DNA of 64,000 nt, taken from positions 1,495,332 to 1,559,331 of the forward strand of contig AZIN01000001.1 of NCBI GenBank assembly GCA_000511875.1, in the 5' to 3' direction. Under the pieces are notes generated by a model. It made no database searches and had not been told where the DNA came from. It saw only the letters and a program-made list of their open reading frames with translations. Numbering within the stretch: the first letter of the stretch is position 1; each line of letters starts with the position of its first letter. The stretch is from Gammaproteobacteria bacterium MOLA455. GTDB lineage: Bacteria > Pseudomonadota > Gammaproteobacteria > Pseudomonadales > Porticoccaceae. Below, piece by piece: positions 9,445 through 20,477 of this stretch. The translations under genes and the position numbers were made by a program.

Positions 9445-10353
9445 ATGCTGCATATTTCTTCGACTATCAGATCGCTGTTCGGCCTGATTCCACTTTTTAC
9501 CTCTGCACTTTTTACCTCTGCACTTTGCCTTGCCGATCAACTGGCTTTGACCAATGGCGACATCCTCAACGGAACCATGCAGGAAAAAACCGAAGATCAG
9601 GTACTGTGGATGTCGGACAACTTTGGTCTGCTGGCCATAGATAAGACGCGCATTGCGACCTTAAATGGCGCGGCTCTAGATGCCCCCACTGCTGCACTTT
9701 TTAGCAACACCTACAACGGCGATCTGTCTTTTACCGGAGGCTACTCTAGCGGCAATATCAAGCGTGAAGACTGGGATCTCGACGGCGATGTGGAGTGGCG
9801 TGACGGTGAATTTCGCTACAGCTCTGAAATCAACTTTGAAAGCCATAGCCTCGACGGTTCCAGACCCGCAGAACAATATGATCTCGGCTACGGTGTCGAT
9901 TGGTTTTTTCAGGATAAGTGGTTCTGGAGCAATGCCCTGTCTTGGGGGGCCAATGACGATCGCTCTATTGATCAGTTCTACTCAGTAGGTAGCGCCATAG
10001 GTCGCCAGTTCTGGGACTCGGAAATTACCTCGCTATCAGCTGAGACCGGTTTGCTATGGATCAGCGAAGACCTTAAAGATCAAACCAAAGATCACCGACT
10101 AACCTGGAGTTGGGCGGCAGACTATCGACGCATGCTGGGTAACAATATGGAGATTTTCCACCGCCATGGACTGCTGGTGGCACTGACCGATATGAGTGAC
10201 TCGGAAATCAATGCCGACTTCGGACTAAAGGTGCCGGTAGTGGCAAATCTGTTCACCGAGCTCAAGCTTGAATGGACCTATGACAATCAGCCAGCGCTAG
10301 GGACGCGCTCTTCTGACAGTCAGTTGACCATAGGCGTTAACTACAGCTGGTAG
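9445..10353 (+). CDS. DUF481 family outer-membrane/exported protein
   Basis: A 302-residue exported protein of the DUF481 (YdiY-like) family, likely an outer-membrane beta-barrel: after the signal peptide come an N-terminal segment with TNGDILNGTM, then alternating aromatic strands (for example YDLGYGVDWFFQDKWFWSN) and a C-terminal aromatic residue, GVNYSW, as in porin-like barrels. I start at ATG 9445, preceded by AGGAG, rather than at the upstream in-frame ATG 9361. The signal peptide contains a 15-base tandem duplication (9491-9520) that doubles the FTSAL motif. Function unknown. Confidence 0.82.
   Translation: MLHISSTIRSLFGLIPLFTSALFTSALCLADQLALTNGDILNGTMQEKTEDQVLWMSDNFGLLAIDKTRIATLNGAALDAPTAALFSNTYNGDLSFTGGYSSGNIKREDWDLDGDVEWRDGEFRYSSEINFESHSLDGSRPAEQYDLGYGVDWFFQDKWFWSNALSWGANDDRSIDQFYSVGSAIGRQFWDSEITSLSAETGLLWISEDLKDQTKDHRLTWSWAADYRRMLGNNMEIFHRHGLLVALTDMSDSEINADFGLKVPVVANLFTELKLEWTYDNQPALGTRSSDSQLTIGVNYSW
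9491..9520. repeat. 15-bp tandem duplication within a signal-peptide coding region
   Basis: Two identical copies of CACTTTTTACCTCTG lie in frame in the DUF481 gene, lengthening the hydrophobic core of its signal peptide by five residues. Confidence 0.85.
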
Positions 10354-10374
10354 TTTGTAAAAAATGGTCAGACA

Positions 10375-11367
10375 CTAACGCATCAATTGAATCGGCGGCT
10401 CCTGCAGCGCGGCAAACTGCTCCCGCAGCTGAAGAATATGCTCGCTCCAATAACGCGGTGTATTAAACCAGGTGAAGGCCCGGGGAAAAGCCGGGTCTGT
10501 CCAGCGCTTAGCGATCCAGGCACTGTGGTGCATAATCCGCAAGGTGCGCATCACTTCAATCAGCTTTAGCTCGCGCACATCAAAATCATAGAACTCGCTA
10601 TAACCTTCCACTAGTTCGGCAATCTGTAATGTCTGCTCCTGACGATCACCGGACAGCAACATCCATAGATCCTGAATCGCAGGCGCCATGCGGGAGTCGT
10701 CAAAATCGACAAAATGCGGGTTATCATCGCGCCAGAGAATATTTCCAGAGTGGCAGTCGCCGTGGACGCGAATATGATTAATTTCGCCGTAATCTGTCAG
10801 AATCTCCTCGACCTTGTTCATAATATCCAGAGCCAGAGAATCGTAGGCCGGACGCAGACCCTCGGGAATAAACTGTTCGCTGATCAGCTTATAGGAATTC
10901 CAGCCAAAGGCTTTGCTACTTAACTTGGGCCTATATTTAAACGGCTTGGTGGCGCCGATGCCATGAATGCGTCCCATCAATCGGCCAAGAATAAATAGAT
11001 TGTCGAGGTTATCCAACTCTGGCGCGCGACCGCCTTTGCGTTGAAAAAGAGCAAAACTAAAGCCACCGAATTCACTCAAGCTATTGCCCTCTGCATTGCA
11101 CCATGGCGGCACCACTGGCAATTCTTGGTCCACCAGCTGAAAACAAAATTCGTGCTCTTCAAGAATTTGCTCACGACTCCAACGAGCCGGGCGATAGAAC
11201 TTGGCGATCATCGGTGTCTCGTCTTCGATGCCCACCTGATAGACCCGATTTTCATAGCTATTCAGTGCCAACAGACGTCCGTCACTGACGAAACCGGCGC
11301 TCTCAACAGCGTCGATCAACAAATCGGGGCTAAGACTATCAAAGGGATGAGTTTTCAATTCGGACAT
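10375..11367 (-). CDS. srkA: Stress response kinase A (YihE/RdoA)
   Basis: SrkA is a cytoplasmic Ser/Thr kinase with an aminoglycoside-phosphotransferase fold that protects stressed cells from death in E. coli. The 330-residue protein shows the catalytic HGD at 202-204 followed by GNILW, and the metal-binding FVDFDD at 219-224. In E. coli the gene is next to dsbA; here it is not. I start at ATG 11367; a TTG three codons upstream is also in frame, and neither has a strong ribosome-binding site. Its stop is 22 bases from the convergent DUF481 gene with no terminator between. Confidence 0.92.
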   Translation of the reverse strand: MSELKTHPFDSLSPDLLIDAVESAGFVSDGRLLALNSYENRVYQVGIEDETPMIAKFYRPARWSREQILEEHEFCFQLVDQELPVVPPWCNAEGNSLSEFGGFSFALFQRKGGRAPELDNLDNLFILGRLMGRIHGIGATKPFKYRPKLSSKAFGWNSYKLISEQFIPEGLRPAYDSLALDIMNKVEEILTDYGEINHIRVHGDCHSGNILWRDDNPHFVDFDDSRMAPAIQDLWMLLSGDRQEQTLQIAELVEGYSEFYDFDVRELKLIEVMRTLRIMHHSAWIAKRWTDPAFPRAFTWFNTPRYWSEHILQLREQFAALQEPPIQLMR

Positions 11368-11413
11368 TGGGGGCAACCGTTAGCTGAGTTGCGCGGAGTT
11401 TACACTGATGAGC

Positions 11414-11830
11414 TCAGTCCGGAGAGACTTTTGAACGCAGAGACTTCTGCTTGCCGTGCAGGGACTTTTTATCCATACGCCGACGCTGGGAGCCCTTGGT
11501 GGGCTTGGTGGGCCGACGAACCTTTGGCGTATAGCTCACTTCAACCAGAAGCTGCACCAGTCGATCCAGTGCTTCCTGACGATTCTTTTCCTGACTGCGG
11601 GTAGTTTGCGCCTTGATAACAATCACCCCCTCTTTGGAGATGCGCTGGTCACGGAGTCTCAGCAGTCGCTGCTTAAATAAATCCGGGAGCGATGATTGCT
11701 TTACATCAAAGCGCAGATGAATCGCTGAGGAAACTTTGTTGACGTTCTGCCCACCAGGGCCCTGGGAGCGCACCGCCGATAACTCAATTTCGCTATCGGC
11801 AATCGATACTCCAGCGGTAACATACAACAT
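11414..11830 (-). CDS. arfB: Alternative ribosome-rescue factor B
   Basis: ArfB (YaeJ) hydrolyses peptidyl-tRNA on ribosomes stalled without a stop codon. The release-factor catalytic loop is RSQGPGGQNVNKVSSA (GGQ at about residues 26-28), and the long basic C-terminal tail (KGSQRRRMDKKSLHGKQKSL) that enters the mRNA channel is present. The 138-residue length is usual. It starts two bases after the DUF1653 gene, in a run of minus-strand genes from 12721 to 10375. Confidence 0.95.
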   Translation of the reverse strand: MLYVTAGVSIADSEIELSAVRSQGPGGQNVNKVSSAIHLRFDVKQSSLPDLFKQRLLRLRDQRISKEGVIVIKAQTTRSQEKNRQEALDRLVQLLVEVSYTPKVRRPTKPTKGSQRRRMDKKSLHGKQKSLRSKVSPD

Positions 11831-11832
11831 GA

Positions 11833-12051
11833 TTAGGTAGTGGCCTCAATGAATTCGAAGCGGGCAACGGTTTTACCCCCAATATCAAGGGTTTCCATAA
11901 ACATAGTCAGGGGGCGAACCCAGAGACTGAAATCCCCATAGAGTGTTTTGTAAACCGCCATCATTTCCTCTGTCTCGCTATGTTGGGCGACGCCAATGAC
12001 TTCGTAGAGATTGCCTTTGTAATGTTTGTAAATTCCCGGTGCCAATTTCAT
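11833..12051 (-). CDS. DUF1653 family protein
   Basis: A 72-residue conserved protein of the DUF1653 family: it begins KLAPGIYKHYKGNLYEVIGVAQHSET and has the VYKTLYGD and WVRPL motifs. The fold is a small beta-barrel; no biochemical role is established. It lies between the FAH-family hydrolase (one base) and arfB (two bases), so it is part of their operon. Confidence 0.88.
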   Translation of the reverse strand: MKLAPGIYKHYKGNLYEVIGVAQHSETEEMMAVYKTLYGDFSLWVRPLTMFMETLDIGGKTVARFEFIEATT

Positions 12052-12052
12052 A

Positions 12053-12721
12053 TTAAATTCTTTTTACTATAGTAGAGGATAGATTAATGTTATTTGACAG
12101 ACTCAGTTGCAGCTCATCACCTAAGGCCAAAGGTCCAACGCCAGCTGGGGTACCTGTGAGCACAATGTCGCCTGGCTGCAAGGTGAAGAACTGACTGATA
12201 TAGACCAACAGCGGCAACACCGGGATCAGCATATCGGCGCTGCTGCCATCCTGTTTTAATTCGCCATTTTGACGCAGCTGAATCTGCTGGTCCTGCAACT
12301 CCGCCACCGGCGATGTCACAAATACGGATGTGGGACAGGCCCCATCAAAGGCCTTGGCTTTCTCCCAGGGCAGACTTTTCTGTTTCAGCTCAGCCTGTAA
12401 ATCGCGCAATGTTAAATCCAGAGCTATGCCAATACCAGCAATAGCGGAGGCTGCCTGCTGCTCAGAACAATTGCTGAGAGACTGACCAATTAAAATGGTC
12501 ATCTCCGCCTCAAAGTGACAGGAGCCCCAGGCTGTGGGAATTGCCACTGGCCCGTCCAGTGAGCAAAGAGCTGTGCTCGGCTTAATGAACAGTACCGGCT
12601 CGGTGGGAATCGGATTATTCAGCTCTTTTGCGTGCTCGGCATAGTTTCTGCCGACGCAGACAATTTTTCCTAGAGGCAATGACAGGGGCGTGCCGTCGAC
12701 AATATGGATGTAATCTGACAT
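12053..12721 (-). CDS. Fumarylacetoacetate hydrolase family protein
   Basis: A 222-residue FAH-superfamily enzyme, of the small acylpyruvase/oxaloacetate-decarboxylase-like class. IVCVGRNYAEHAKEL opens the domain; the metal-binding acidic residues are in CHFEAEMTILIG and the later ALDLTLRDLQ; TGTPAGVGPL is the usual C-terminal motif. The substrate is not determinable. First gene of an FAH-DUF1653-arfB-(srkA) run. Confidence 0.88.
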   Translation of the reverse strand: MSDYIHIVDGTPLSLPLGKIVCVGRNYAEHAKELNNPIPTEPVLFIKPSTALCSLDGPVAIPTAWGSCHFEAEMTILIGQSLSNCSEQQAASAIAGIGIALDLTLRDLQAELKQKSLPWEKAKAFDGACPTSVFVTSPVAELQDQQIQLRQNGELKQDGSSADMLIPVLPLLVYISQFFTLQPGDIVLTGTPAGVGPLALGDELQLSLSNNINLSSTIVKRI

Positions 12722-12744
12722 TGGATTTCCTTAGAATAAGACAA

Positions 12745-12770
12745 GAGAGCGGGATAAGAGAGCGGGATAA
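12745..12770. repeat. 13-bp tandem duplication
   Basis: Two exact copies of GAGAGCGGGATAA (12745-12757 and 12758-12770) and a partial third lie in the gap upstream of the FAH-family gene. Confidence 0.9.
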
Positions 12771-12798
12771 GAGGGCCGAGAAATAGCTCAAAAGTTAC

Positions 12799-13164
12799 TT
12801 AGAAAATAATTGACCTGTTGTCATTAAGTAGCAGTGCACCTTTAACCACTCGGTAAATAGCCCACAGAGTAAGAATCCCCCAGACCAGCCAGCCAAGTAA
12901 CAGTAGCCAGGATATTAATCCCACGATCCACCACAGCAATCCATACCAAAAGGTATTCAATTGCCAGCGAAAATGAGTCTCCAGCCAGGTGCCTCGAACA
13001 CTGTCGCGCTTAATATAATTGACCATCATTGCCGCAATCCAGGTTAATCCTCCAGTGAGGAAGCCAAAGCCCTGGAGTATATAAACAAGGAATGCGAGAT
13101 TTTTGCGCTCTGCTAACGAGGGGTCGAGAAACTCCGAGTCGCTAACATCGTCATTAATGATCAT
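12799..13164 (-). CDS. DUF4870-type small membrane protein
   Basis: A 121-residue inner-membrane protein with about three hydrophobic segments (about residues 24-46, 70-92 and 92-110) and the VRGTWLETHFRWQLNTFW region typical of DUF4870/Tic20-like proteins. Function unknown. It follows the FAD-linked oxidoreductase gene by 30 bases on the same strand. Confidence 0.75.
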   Translation of the reverse strand: MIINDDVSDSEFLDPSLAERKNLAFLVYILQGFGFLTGGLTWIAAMMVNYIKRDSVRGTWLETHFRWQLNTFWYGLLWWIVGLISWLLLLGWLVWGILTLWAIYRVVKGALLLNDNRSIIF

Positions 13165-13194
13165 GGGATTTACTCTTCTAGCTCAGGGGGCTAC

Positions 13195-14589
13195 TCAACA
13201 GTCAAACAACTTGCCCGGATTCATAATATGGTTGGGGTCGAAGGCTCGCTTAATACTACGCATCATATCCATTTCCACTTCAGATCGGGAGTAGTGAAGG
13301 TAATCTTTCTTCAGTAACCCGACCCCGTGTTCAGCAGAAACACTGCCTTCATACTTTGCCAATAACTGCCCAATCAAAGAATTGACATTAACACATTTGC
13401 TATGGAACTGATCTACCGAAAGAACCTCTGGCTTAAGAATGTTAAGGTGCAGGTTGCCGTCCCCTATATGGCCATACCAGATTATTTCAAAATCCGGATA
13501 CTGCTCCATAACCAGCTGATCAACCTCTCCAAGAAAATCTGCCATGCGTGAAATACGCACTGAGATGTCGTTTTTATAGGGCTGCCACTGCCACAGCGTC
13601 TCGGAAATATCCTCACGCAATTTCCACAGACTTTTCGCCTGAGACAAACTTTGGCTGAGAACCCCATCCATCACCCAGCCCTTATCGACACAGTGTTCAA
13701 ACAATTCCATGGCCTTATCCACCACATCTGGGCTGCTGTGTTCGAACTCAAGCAGGGCATAAAAAGCGGTCTCTGTCTGAAACGGTACGGCGTGCCCGCG
13801 ATGAGCTAGAACCTTGTCCAGGGCCTGCTGAGAGAAAAATTCAAAGGCACTGAGATCCAGAGCGTGACTAAAGCAGGTCAGTACATCGACAATCTCAGGA
13901 AAATATTCAATTCCCAACACCATCACTGATGATTCCAGCGGCGCAGGAGCTAGCTGGATCGTAGCCTCACAAATCAGCCCTAGTGTTCCTTCGGAACCAA
14001 TAAAGAGATGGCGCAGATCGTAACCGGTATTATTTTTTGCCAAGCCTTTATTTAGCTCAAACAGGTCGCCGGCACCGTTGACCACCTTAAGGCCGGCAAC
14101 CCAGTTGCGTGTCATACCGTACTTGATCACTTTAATGCCGCCAGCGTTGGTCGCTATATTGCCGCCAATCTGGCTGGAGCCCGAAGAGGCAAAATCCACT
14201 GGGTAACAAAGTCCCCGCTCCGCGGCAAATTGTTGCAGCTGCCCAGTGATCATCCCAGCACCCACTTTGACGCTGCGATCCACTGGGTTAAATTCAATCA
14301 CTTGATTGATTCGATCAAGGGCCACTACCAGCTCGCCATCCTTTGCCACAGCACCGCCACTTAGACCCGTCCTGCCACCCGAGGGCACAATGGCCAAATT
14401 GTACTGATTGGCAAGTCGCACAATAGACTGCACCTCTTCAACCGTTCCCGGCAAAACCACCCCGCAGGGTGCCGCTTGCCACAGCATCGTGCGATCAACG
14501 CCAAAGCGCTGCAAATCGTCGACTTCGAGCAGTAATCTCGACTCACCAACGATGGCGACTAGCTGCTCAATAATAGGCTGGGGTAACAT
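13195..14589 (-). CDS. FAD-linked oxidase, D-2-hydroxyglutarate dehydrogenase-like
   Basis: A 464-residue flavoprotein of the VAO/GlcD family. The FAD-binding domain has PSGGRTGLSGGA, GGNIATNAGG and GSEGTLG; the C-terminal substrate domain has WYGHIGDGNLHLN (metal-ligand histidines) and EHGVGLLKK. Closest families are D-2-hydroxyglutarate dehydrogenase and D-lactate/glycolate oxidase. D-2-hydroxyglutarate arises from a SerA side reaction, and a serA gene is present at 47.4 kb, so this role is plausible, but lactate or glycolate cannot be excluded from sequence. Confidence 0.88.
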   Translation of the reverse strand: MLPQPIIEQLVAIVGESRLLLEVDDLQRFGVDRTMLWQAAPCGVVLPGTVEEVQSIVRLANQYNLAIVPSGGRTGLSGGAVAKDGELVVALDRINQVIEFNPVDRSVKVGAGMITGQLQQFAAERGLCYPVDFASSGSSQIGGNIATNAGGIKVIKYGMTRNWVAGLKVVNGAGDLFELNKGLAKNNTGYDLRHLFIGSEGTLGLICEATIQLAPAPLESSVMVLGIEYFPEIVDVLTCFSHALDLSAFEFFSQQALDKVLAHRGHAVPFQTETAFYALLEFEHSSPDVVDKAMELFEHCVDKGWVMDGVLSQSLSQAKSLWKLREDISETLWQWQPYKNDISVRISRMADFLGEVDQLVMEQYPDFEIIWYGHIGDGNLHLNILKPEVLSVDQFHSKCVNVNSLIGQLLAKYEGSVSAEHGVGLLKKDYLHYSRSEVEMDMMRSIKRAFDPNHIMNPGKLFDC

Positions 14590-15091
14590 CTTAATTGATC
14601 CTTTTTGGTCTTTTTAAGTGATAAAAATTAAGTAAAAGTAAGTACAGGCTCCTTGGCCGTTTGCCTAAGGTCGGCATAGTAGCATCGAGTTTTAGATTTA
14701 AACCCGTTTCGGGAGTTGGAAGAACATTTTTTGACCCCAATAAATCCGTCCACAAAGTAACCCGCCGACAACTAAAAACGACTAATCACACCATTTCGGC
14801 CCTGAATCTTGCCCTAAATTATGAAAAATGGTTAAAAATTGATCAAAATAGCGGTTTATTTGATTAAAGACAGCGCAAATATTAGCCAAATCAAGAAAAA
14901 CCCAATACACTGCGCGGTCTGAATTGACGGTTGCACACTTTAGTGTCTGTTGAAACAGTAATGCCTTTATATTATGACTGTTGCGTAATGCAAAATCAGT
15001 TCTACTATAATGGTGTAGGCTAGCCCCGTTACGAGGCTGGATATTTTAAATGCCTTAAACGGTACACAATTTTTTATAAGTGAGGTTAGTT
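14590..15091. other. Intergenic region upstream of the cold-shock gene
   Basis: About 500 AT-rich bases between the divergent flavoprotein and cold-shock genes. It holds the probable csp promoter (14981-15011) and a leader with a small AGCC/GGCT hairpin near 15022. A 68-codon plus-strand frame at 14661-14867 has no recognisable family, no good ribosome-binding site and is probably not a gene. Confidence 0.5.
14981..15011 (+). promoter_or_regulatory. Probable sigma-70 promoter of the cold-shock gene
   Basis: A perfect TATAAT (15006-15011) is preceded after a 19-base spacer by TTGCGT (14981-14986). It would give a leader of about 75 bases before the ATG, as expected for a csp gene. The spacer is longer than ideal. 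Confidence 0.45.
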
Positions 15092-15301
15092 ATGTCGGAT
15101 AGAGTTTCTGGCACTGTTAAGTGGTTCAACGACAGTAAAGGTTTTGGTTTCATCGAGCAAGAAGGCGGCGGTGACGTATTTGTTCACCACAGCGCAATCC
15201 AAGCTGATGGCTTCAAATCTCTGAAAGAAGGCCAAGCGGTAACGATGGAAGTTACTCAAGGTCAGAAAGGCGCTCAAGCTGAGAACGTAGTTGCCGACTA
15301 A
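15092..15301 (+). CDS. Cold-shock domain protein (CspA family)
   Basis: A 69-residue single cold-shock domain that binds single-stranded RNA/DNA. RNP1 is KGFGFI and RNP2 is VFVHHSAI; it begins [18 protein letters not shown]. The start is ATG 15092, with TGAGG seven bases upstream; an in-frame GTG at 15080 overlaps that site and is rejected. Monocistronic, with its own promoter and a strong terminator. Whether it is cold-induced cannot be decided. Confidence 0.96.
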   Translation: MSDRVSGTVKWFNDSKGFGFIEQEGGGDVFVHHSAIQADGFKSLKEGQAVTMEVTQGQKGAQAENVVAD

Positions 15302-15338
15302 TTTCTGATTATGCTTTAAAGCAAATCAGTAAGTTATG

Positions 15339-15370
15339 AAAAACCCGATAAGAAATTATCGGGTTTTTTT
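15339..15370 (+). terminator. Intrinsic terminator of the cold-shock gene
   Basis: A perfect 8-bp stem CCCGATAA/TTATCGGG closed by a GAAA tetraloop and followed by seven T; an A-run on the other side makes it usable in both directions. Confidence 0.95.
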
Positions 15371-15503
15371 ATGCTCCGAATAAAGTACCAGGTAACGATA
15401 GGACTTACCTGCGCACAGAGCTCAACTCAATAGACTCTGCTGAGCGAACCAAAGCGAGGAGGCGCATACTGAGAGCCAGAAAGCGCACGCTAAAAGGACC
15501 AGA

Positions 15504-15532
15504 CAAAAAAAATCCCGCCAACCGGCAGGATT
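15504..15532 (-). terminator. Intrinsic terminator of rpmB-rpmG
   Basis: On the minus strand, a nine-base stem (one mismatch) with a GGTT loop is followed by eight T, 22 bases after the rpmG stop. Confidence 0.85.
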
Positions 15533-15553
15533 TTTCGACAAGCTAGAGGCCGC

Positions 15554-15721
15554 TTACTTAATCTTGGCTTCTTTGTAGATCACATGCTTTCGGATAGTGG
15601 GATCATACTTCTTGATCTCCATTTTCTCAGGCATATTGCGCTTGTTTTTATCTGTAGTGTAAAAGTGTCCAGTGCCAGCACTGGATACCAAACGAATCTT
15701 TTCTCTCGCTGATTTAGCCAT
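15554..15721 (-). CDS. rpmG: 50S ribosomal protein L33
   Basis: A 55-residue gene read directly from the minus strand. It opens [20 protein letters not shown] and ends [10 protein letters not shown], matching gammaproteobacterial L33 residue for residue at conserved positions. It lacks the CxxC pairs, so it is the zinc-independent form. It starts 11 bases after the rpmB stop with AGGAGA upstream, and a terminator follows. Confidence 0.98.
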   Translation of the reverse strand: MAKSAREKIRLVSSAGTGHFYTTDKNKRNMPEKMEIKKYDPTIRKHVIYKEAKIK

Positions 15722-15732
15722 CAGTAGTCTCC

Positions 15733-15969
15733 TTAGACCTTCTGCCCACGAGCCTGAAGCTCAGACAAGACAATTTCAATACCTTTTTTGTCAATGATGC
15801 GCATACCTTTAGTAGATACACGAAGCTTAACAAAGCGTTTTTCGCCTTCAACCCAAAAACGGTGGGAATGAAGGTTTGGCTCAAAGCGTCGACGTGTTCT
15901 GTTTTTCGCGTGAGATACATTGTTTCCAGCCATTGGGCGCTTGCCTGTGACTTGACATACTCTGGACAT
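15733..15969 (-). CDS. rpmB: 50S ribosomal protein L28
   Basis: L28 (78 residues) from [20 protein letters not shown] to the basic C-terminus. The ATG at 15969 is chosen because it matches the invariant start of L28; a longer frame reaching 16008 adds 13 unrelated residues. Only one cysteine is present near the N-terminus, so it is a non-zinc form. First gene of rpmBG, with a promoter and hairpin leader upstream. Confidence 0.98.
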   Translation of the reverse strand: MSRVCQVTGKRPMAGNNVSHAKNRTRRRFEPNLHSHRFWVEGEKRFVKLRVSTKGMRIIDKKGIEIVLSELQARGQKV

Positions 15970-16047
15970 TTCTACTGCCTCTGATTGCAATTGTGATGAC
16001 CGAATCATAATCCGCTCAACACGTGAATTCTGGATATCTAACCCTAG

Positions 16048-16066
16048 TTGCAGGACCCTCCTGCAA
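16048..16066. repeat. Perfect inverted repeat in the rpmB leader
   Basis: TTGCAGGA-CCC-TCCTGCAA, an 8-bp perfect stem. It would fall within the first bases of a transcript from the promoter at 16077-16105 and so form a 5'-terminal hairpin on rpmBG mRNA. Confidence 0.6.
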
Positions 16067-16076
16067 AGGGGCGCAA

Positions 16077-16105
16077 TTTATACCAGAAAGGCCTATCTGA
16101 ATCAA
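16077..16105 (-). promoter_or_regulatory. Probable sigma-70 promoter of rpmBG
   Basis: On the minus strand TTGATT (16105-16100), a 17-base spacer and TATAAA (16082-16077). Position and orientation fit transcription of rpmB-rpmG with a leader of about 100 bases. Confidence 0.6.
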
Positions 16106-16153
16106 ATCAAATCGCCGGATTAGTAGCTATTGGGGGATTTAATTGGCATAAGC

Positions 16154-16828
16154 TTATAAATTGCCACGCTGGGCCAATGAGACAACCTCGCCACGGCCAA
16201 TAATCAGATGATCGAGCAAGCGGATCTCAACCAGATTAAGCGCCTGCTTTAAACGCCGAGTTATAGCTATATCAGCCTGACTGGGCTCAGCCAATCCCGA
16301 AGGATGATTATGGGCAACAATCACCGCCGCGGCATTCTTGCGCAGCGCACGAGCCACAACTTCCCGGGGATGAACACTGGCTGCATCAAGAGTGCCCTGA
16401 AATAGCTCGTGGGTATCAATCAGCTGATGCTTGCTGTCTAACAACAGCATCATAAACACCTCGCGCTTGTAATCGCGCATCTGCACCGAGAGATAGTCGC
16501 TGACCTTTTCCGGACTGGTAAACACAGGCTGACCTTCAAGCTGCTCCTGAAGGTATCGTCGGGTCAACTCCACCGACGCCTTGAGCTGGACAAACTTGGC
16601 TGTGCCCACGCCTTTAGCTTTGCAGAAGGTCGTGTGATCTGAGCTGATCAAGGCTCCGAGACCGCCAAAATCCTTGATTAGATCTCGCGCGAGATCAATT
16701 GCGGTGATTCCCGGCAGGCCGGTGCGCAGAAAAATTGCCAATAACTCAGCGTCAGAAAGTGCCGACGCCCCCCGAAGAATTAACTTCTCTCGCGGCCGTT
16801 CATTCACCGGCCAGTGGCTTATAGCCAT
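16154..16828 (-). CDS. radC: RadC family JAB-domain protein
   Basis: A 224-residue RadC/YicR protein. An N-terminal helix-hairpin-helix-like region (about 20-85) is followed by an MPN+/JAMM metallo-domain with AHNHPSG (His173, His175) and Asp186. Despite the name, a role in DNA repair is not supported in E. coli and the activity is unknown. The position next to rpmB and coaBC is the conserved gammaproteobacterial order. Confidence 0.93.
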   Translation of the reverse strand: MAISHWPVNERPREKLILRGASALSDAELLAIFLRTGLPGITAIDLARDLIKDFGGLGALISSDHTTFCKAKGVGTAKFVQLKASVELTRRYLQEQLEGQPVFTSPEKVSDYLSVQMRDYKREVFMMLLLDSKHQLIDTHELFQGTLDAASVHPREVVARALRKNAAAVIVAHNHPSGLAEPSQADIAITRRLKQALNLVEIRLLDHLIIGRGEVVSLAQRGNL

Positions 16829-16908
16829 AGTAAGTCCTTATTTTTTGCTACAGAAATCCTGCTCTTAATGGTATCTTACAGCCTTTATCTGAGCTGTCCG
16901 GACGATTA

Positions 16909-18102
16909 ATGAGCACCCTTTCAAACAAACGAATAATAGTCGGCGTCAGTGGCGGCATAGCTGCTTATAAAAGTGCCGAAGTCGTCAGGCGATTACAGGA
17001 CGCCGGTGCTGAGGTTCGCGTAGTGATGACACCAGGTGCCGAAGAATTTATTCGCCCACTGACTTTGCAAGCCCTCTCTGCTCATCCCGCACATGCCGAC
17101 CTATTGGATCCAGAGGCCGAGGCTGGCATGGGCCATATTGAATTGGCCCGTTGGGCAGACCTCGTTTTGATCGCGCCAGCTACAGCGGACTTTATTGCTT
17201 CCATGGTCCACGGTCGGGCCAACAGCTTGTTAAATGCCATCTATCTGGCGACACCAGCTATAGTTGCTGTAGCTCCAGCCATGAACCAAGGCATGTGGTC
17301 GCATCCGGCCACCACAGCCAATATGAAACAACTCAGCCAGCGTCTGGTGAAGATATTTGGTCCCGACAGCGGCAGCCAAGCCTGCGGCGATATTGGCCCA
17401 GGGCGCATGCAGCAACCTGACATGTTGGTTGAGCAGGTTGCCGCTTGCTTTGCCTCACTGCAACTGAGCGGCAAGAAACTGGTGATTACCGCCGGACCCA
17501 CACGCGAAGCAATTGATCCGGTGCGCTATATCAGCAACCATAGCTCCGGAAAAATGGGCTATGCCCTAGCCGAGGCTGCTATTGAAGCTGGCGCAGAGGT
17601 CACACTGATCTCCGGGCCGGTCAATCTTGAGCCACCAGAGGGCTGTAAAGTAATCCCAGTGATTTCTGCCGCCGATATGCACAGCGCCACCATGAGCGCC
17701 TGCGCCGATGCAAACATTCTGATTGCTGCCGCCGCAGTGGCCGACTACCGCCCAGTGACTGTTGCTACTCAGAAAATGAAGAAACACGCGGATGCCATAA
17801 CCCTTGAGTTGGAAAAAAATGTGGATATTGTCAGTGCCGCAGCGATTGAATATAAAAACCTTTTTGTCGTGGGTTTTGCCGCTGAGACTCAGGACGTAGA
17901 GCGTTATGCACTAGGTAAACTCCAGCGCAAAGGTCTAGACGCGATAGTCGCCAACGATGTGTCGCGCAGCGATGTGGGCTTTAACAGTGATAATAATGAA
18001 GCTTGGTGGATCAGCGCAGACACCAGCAAGACCTTTAGTATAAGGAGCAAAACGCAACTGGCTCGCGACATTGTCGCCGCTATAACTGAACAGCTCGGTT
18101 AG
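16909..18102 (+). CDS. coaBC: Bifunctional PPC decarboxylase / PPC synthetase
   Basis: CoaBC joins cysteine to phosphopantothenate and decarboxylates the product, two steps of coenzyme A synthesis. The N-terminal flavodoxin-like CoaC domain has VGVSGGIAAYKSAEVVRRL and the active His in GMGHIELARWAD; APAMNQGMW is its substrate-recognition motif. The CoaB domain begins at KLVITAGPTREAIDPVRYIS and contains AAAVADYRP. The 397-residue length is normal. It is divergent from radC; algC follows 31 bases later, whereas dut usually sits at this point. Confidence 0.97.
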   Translation: MSTLSNKRIIVGVSGGIAAYKSAEVVRRLQDAGAEVRVVMTPGAEEFIRPLTLQALSAHPAHADLLDPEAEAGMGHIELARWADLVLIAPATADFIASMVHGRANSLLNAIYLATPAIVAVAPAMNQGMWSHPATTANMKQLSQRLVKIFGPDSGSQACGDIGPGRMQQPDMLVEQVAACFASLQLSGKKLVITAGPTREAIDPVRYISNHSSGKMGYALAEAAIEAGAEVTLISGPVNLEPPEGCKVIPVISAADMHSATMSACADANILIAAAAVADYRPVTVATQKMKKHADAITLELEKNVDIVSAAAIEYKNLFVVGFAAETQDVERYALGKLQRKGLDAIVANDVSRSDVGFNSDNNEAWWISADTSKTFSIRSKTQLARDIVAAITEQLG

Positions 18103-18133
18103 CGAGTGCCTCGCCAGCCTGTTGCCACTTAAA

Positions 18134-20476
<2,343 letters not shown>

Positions 20477-20477
<1 letters not shown>

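Noticed and set aside
14661-14867. 68-codon plus-strand frame upstream of the cold-shock gene
   Set aside because: No Shine-Dalgarno, no family resemblance and AT-rich composition typical of the surrounding non-coding DNA.
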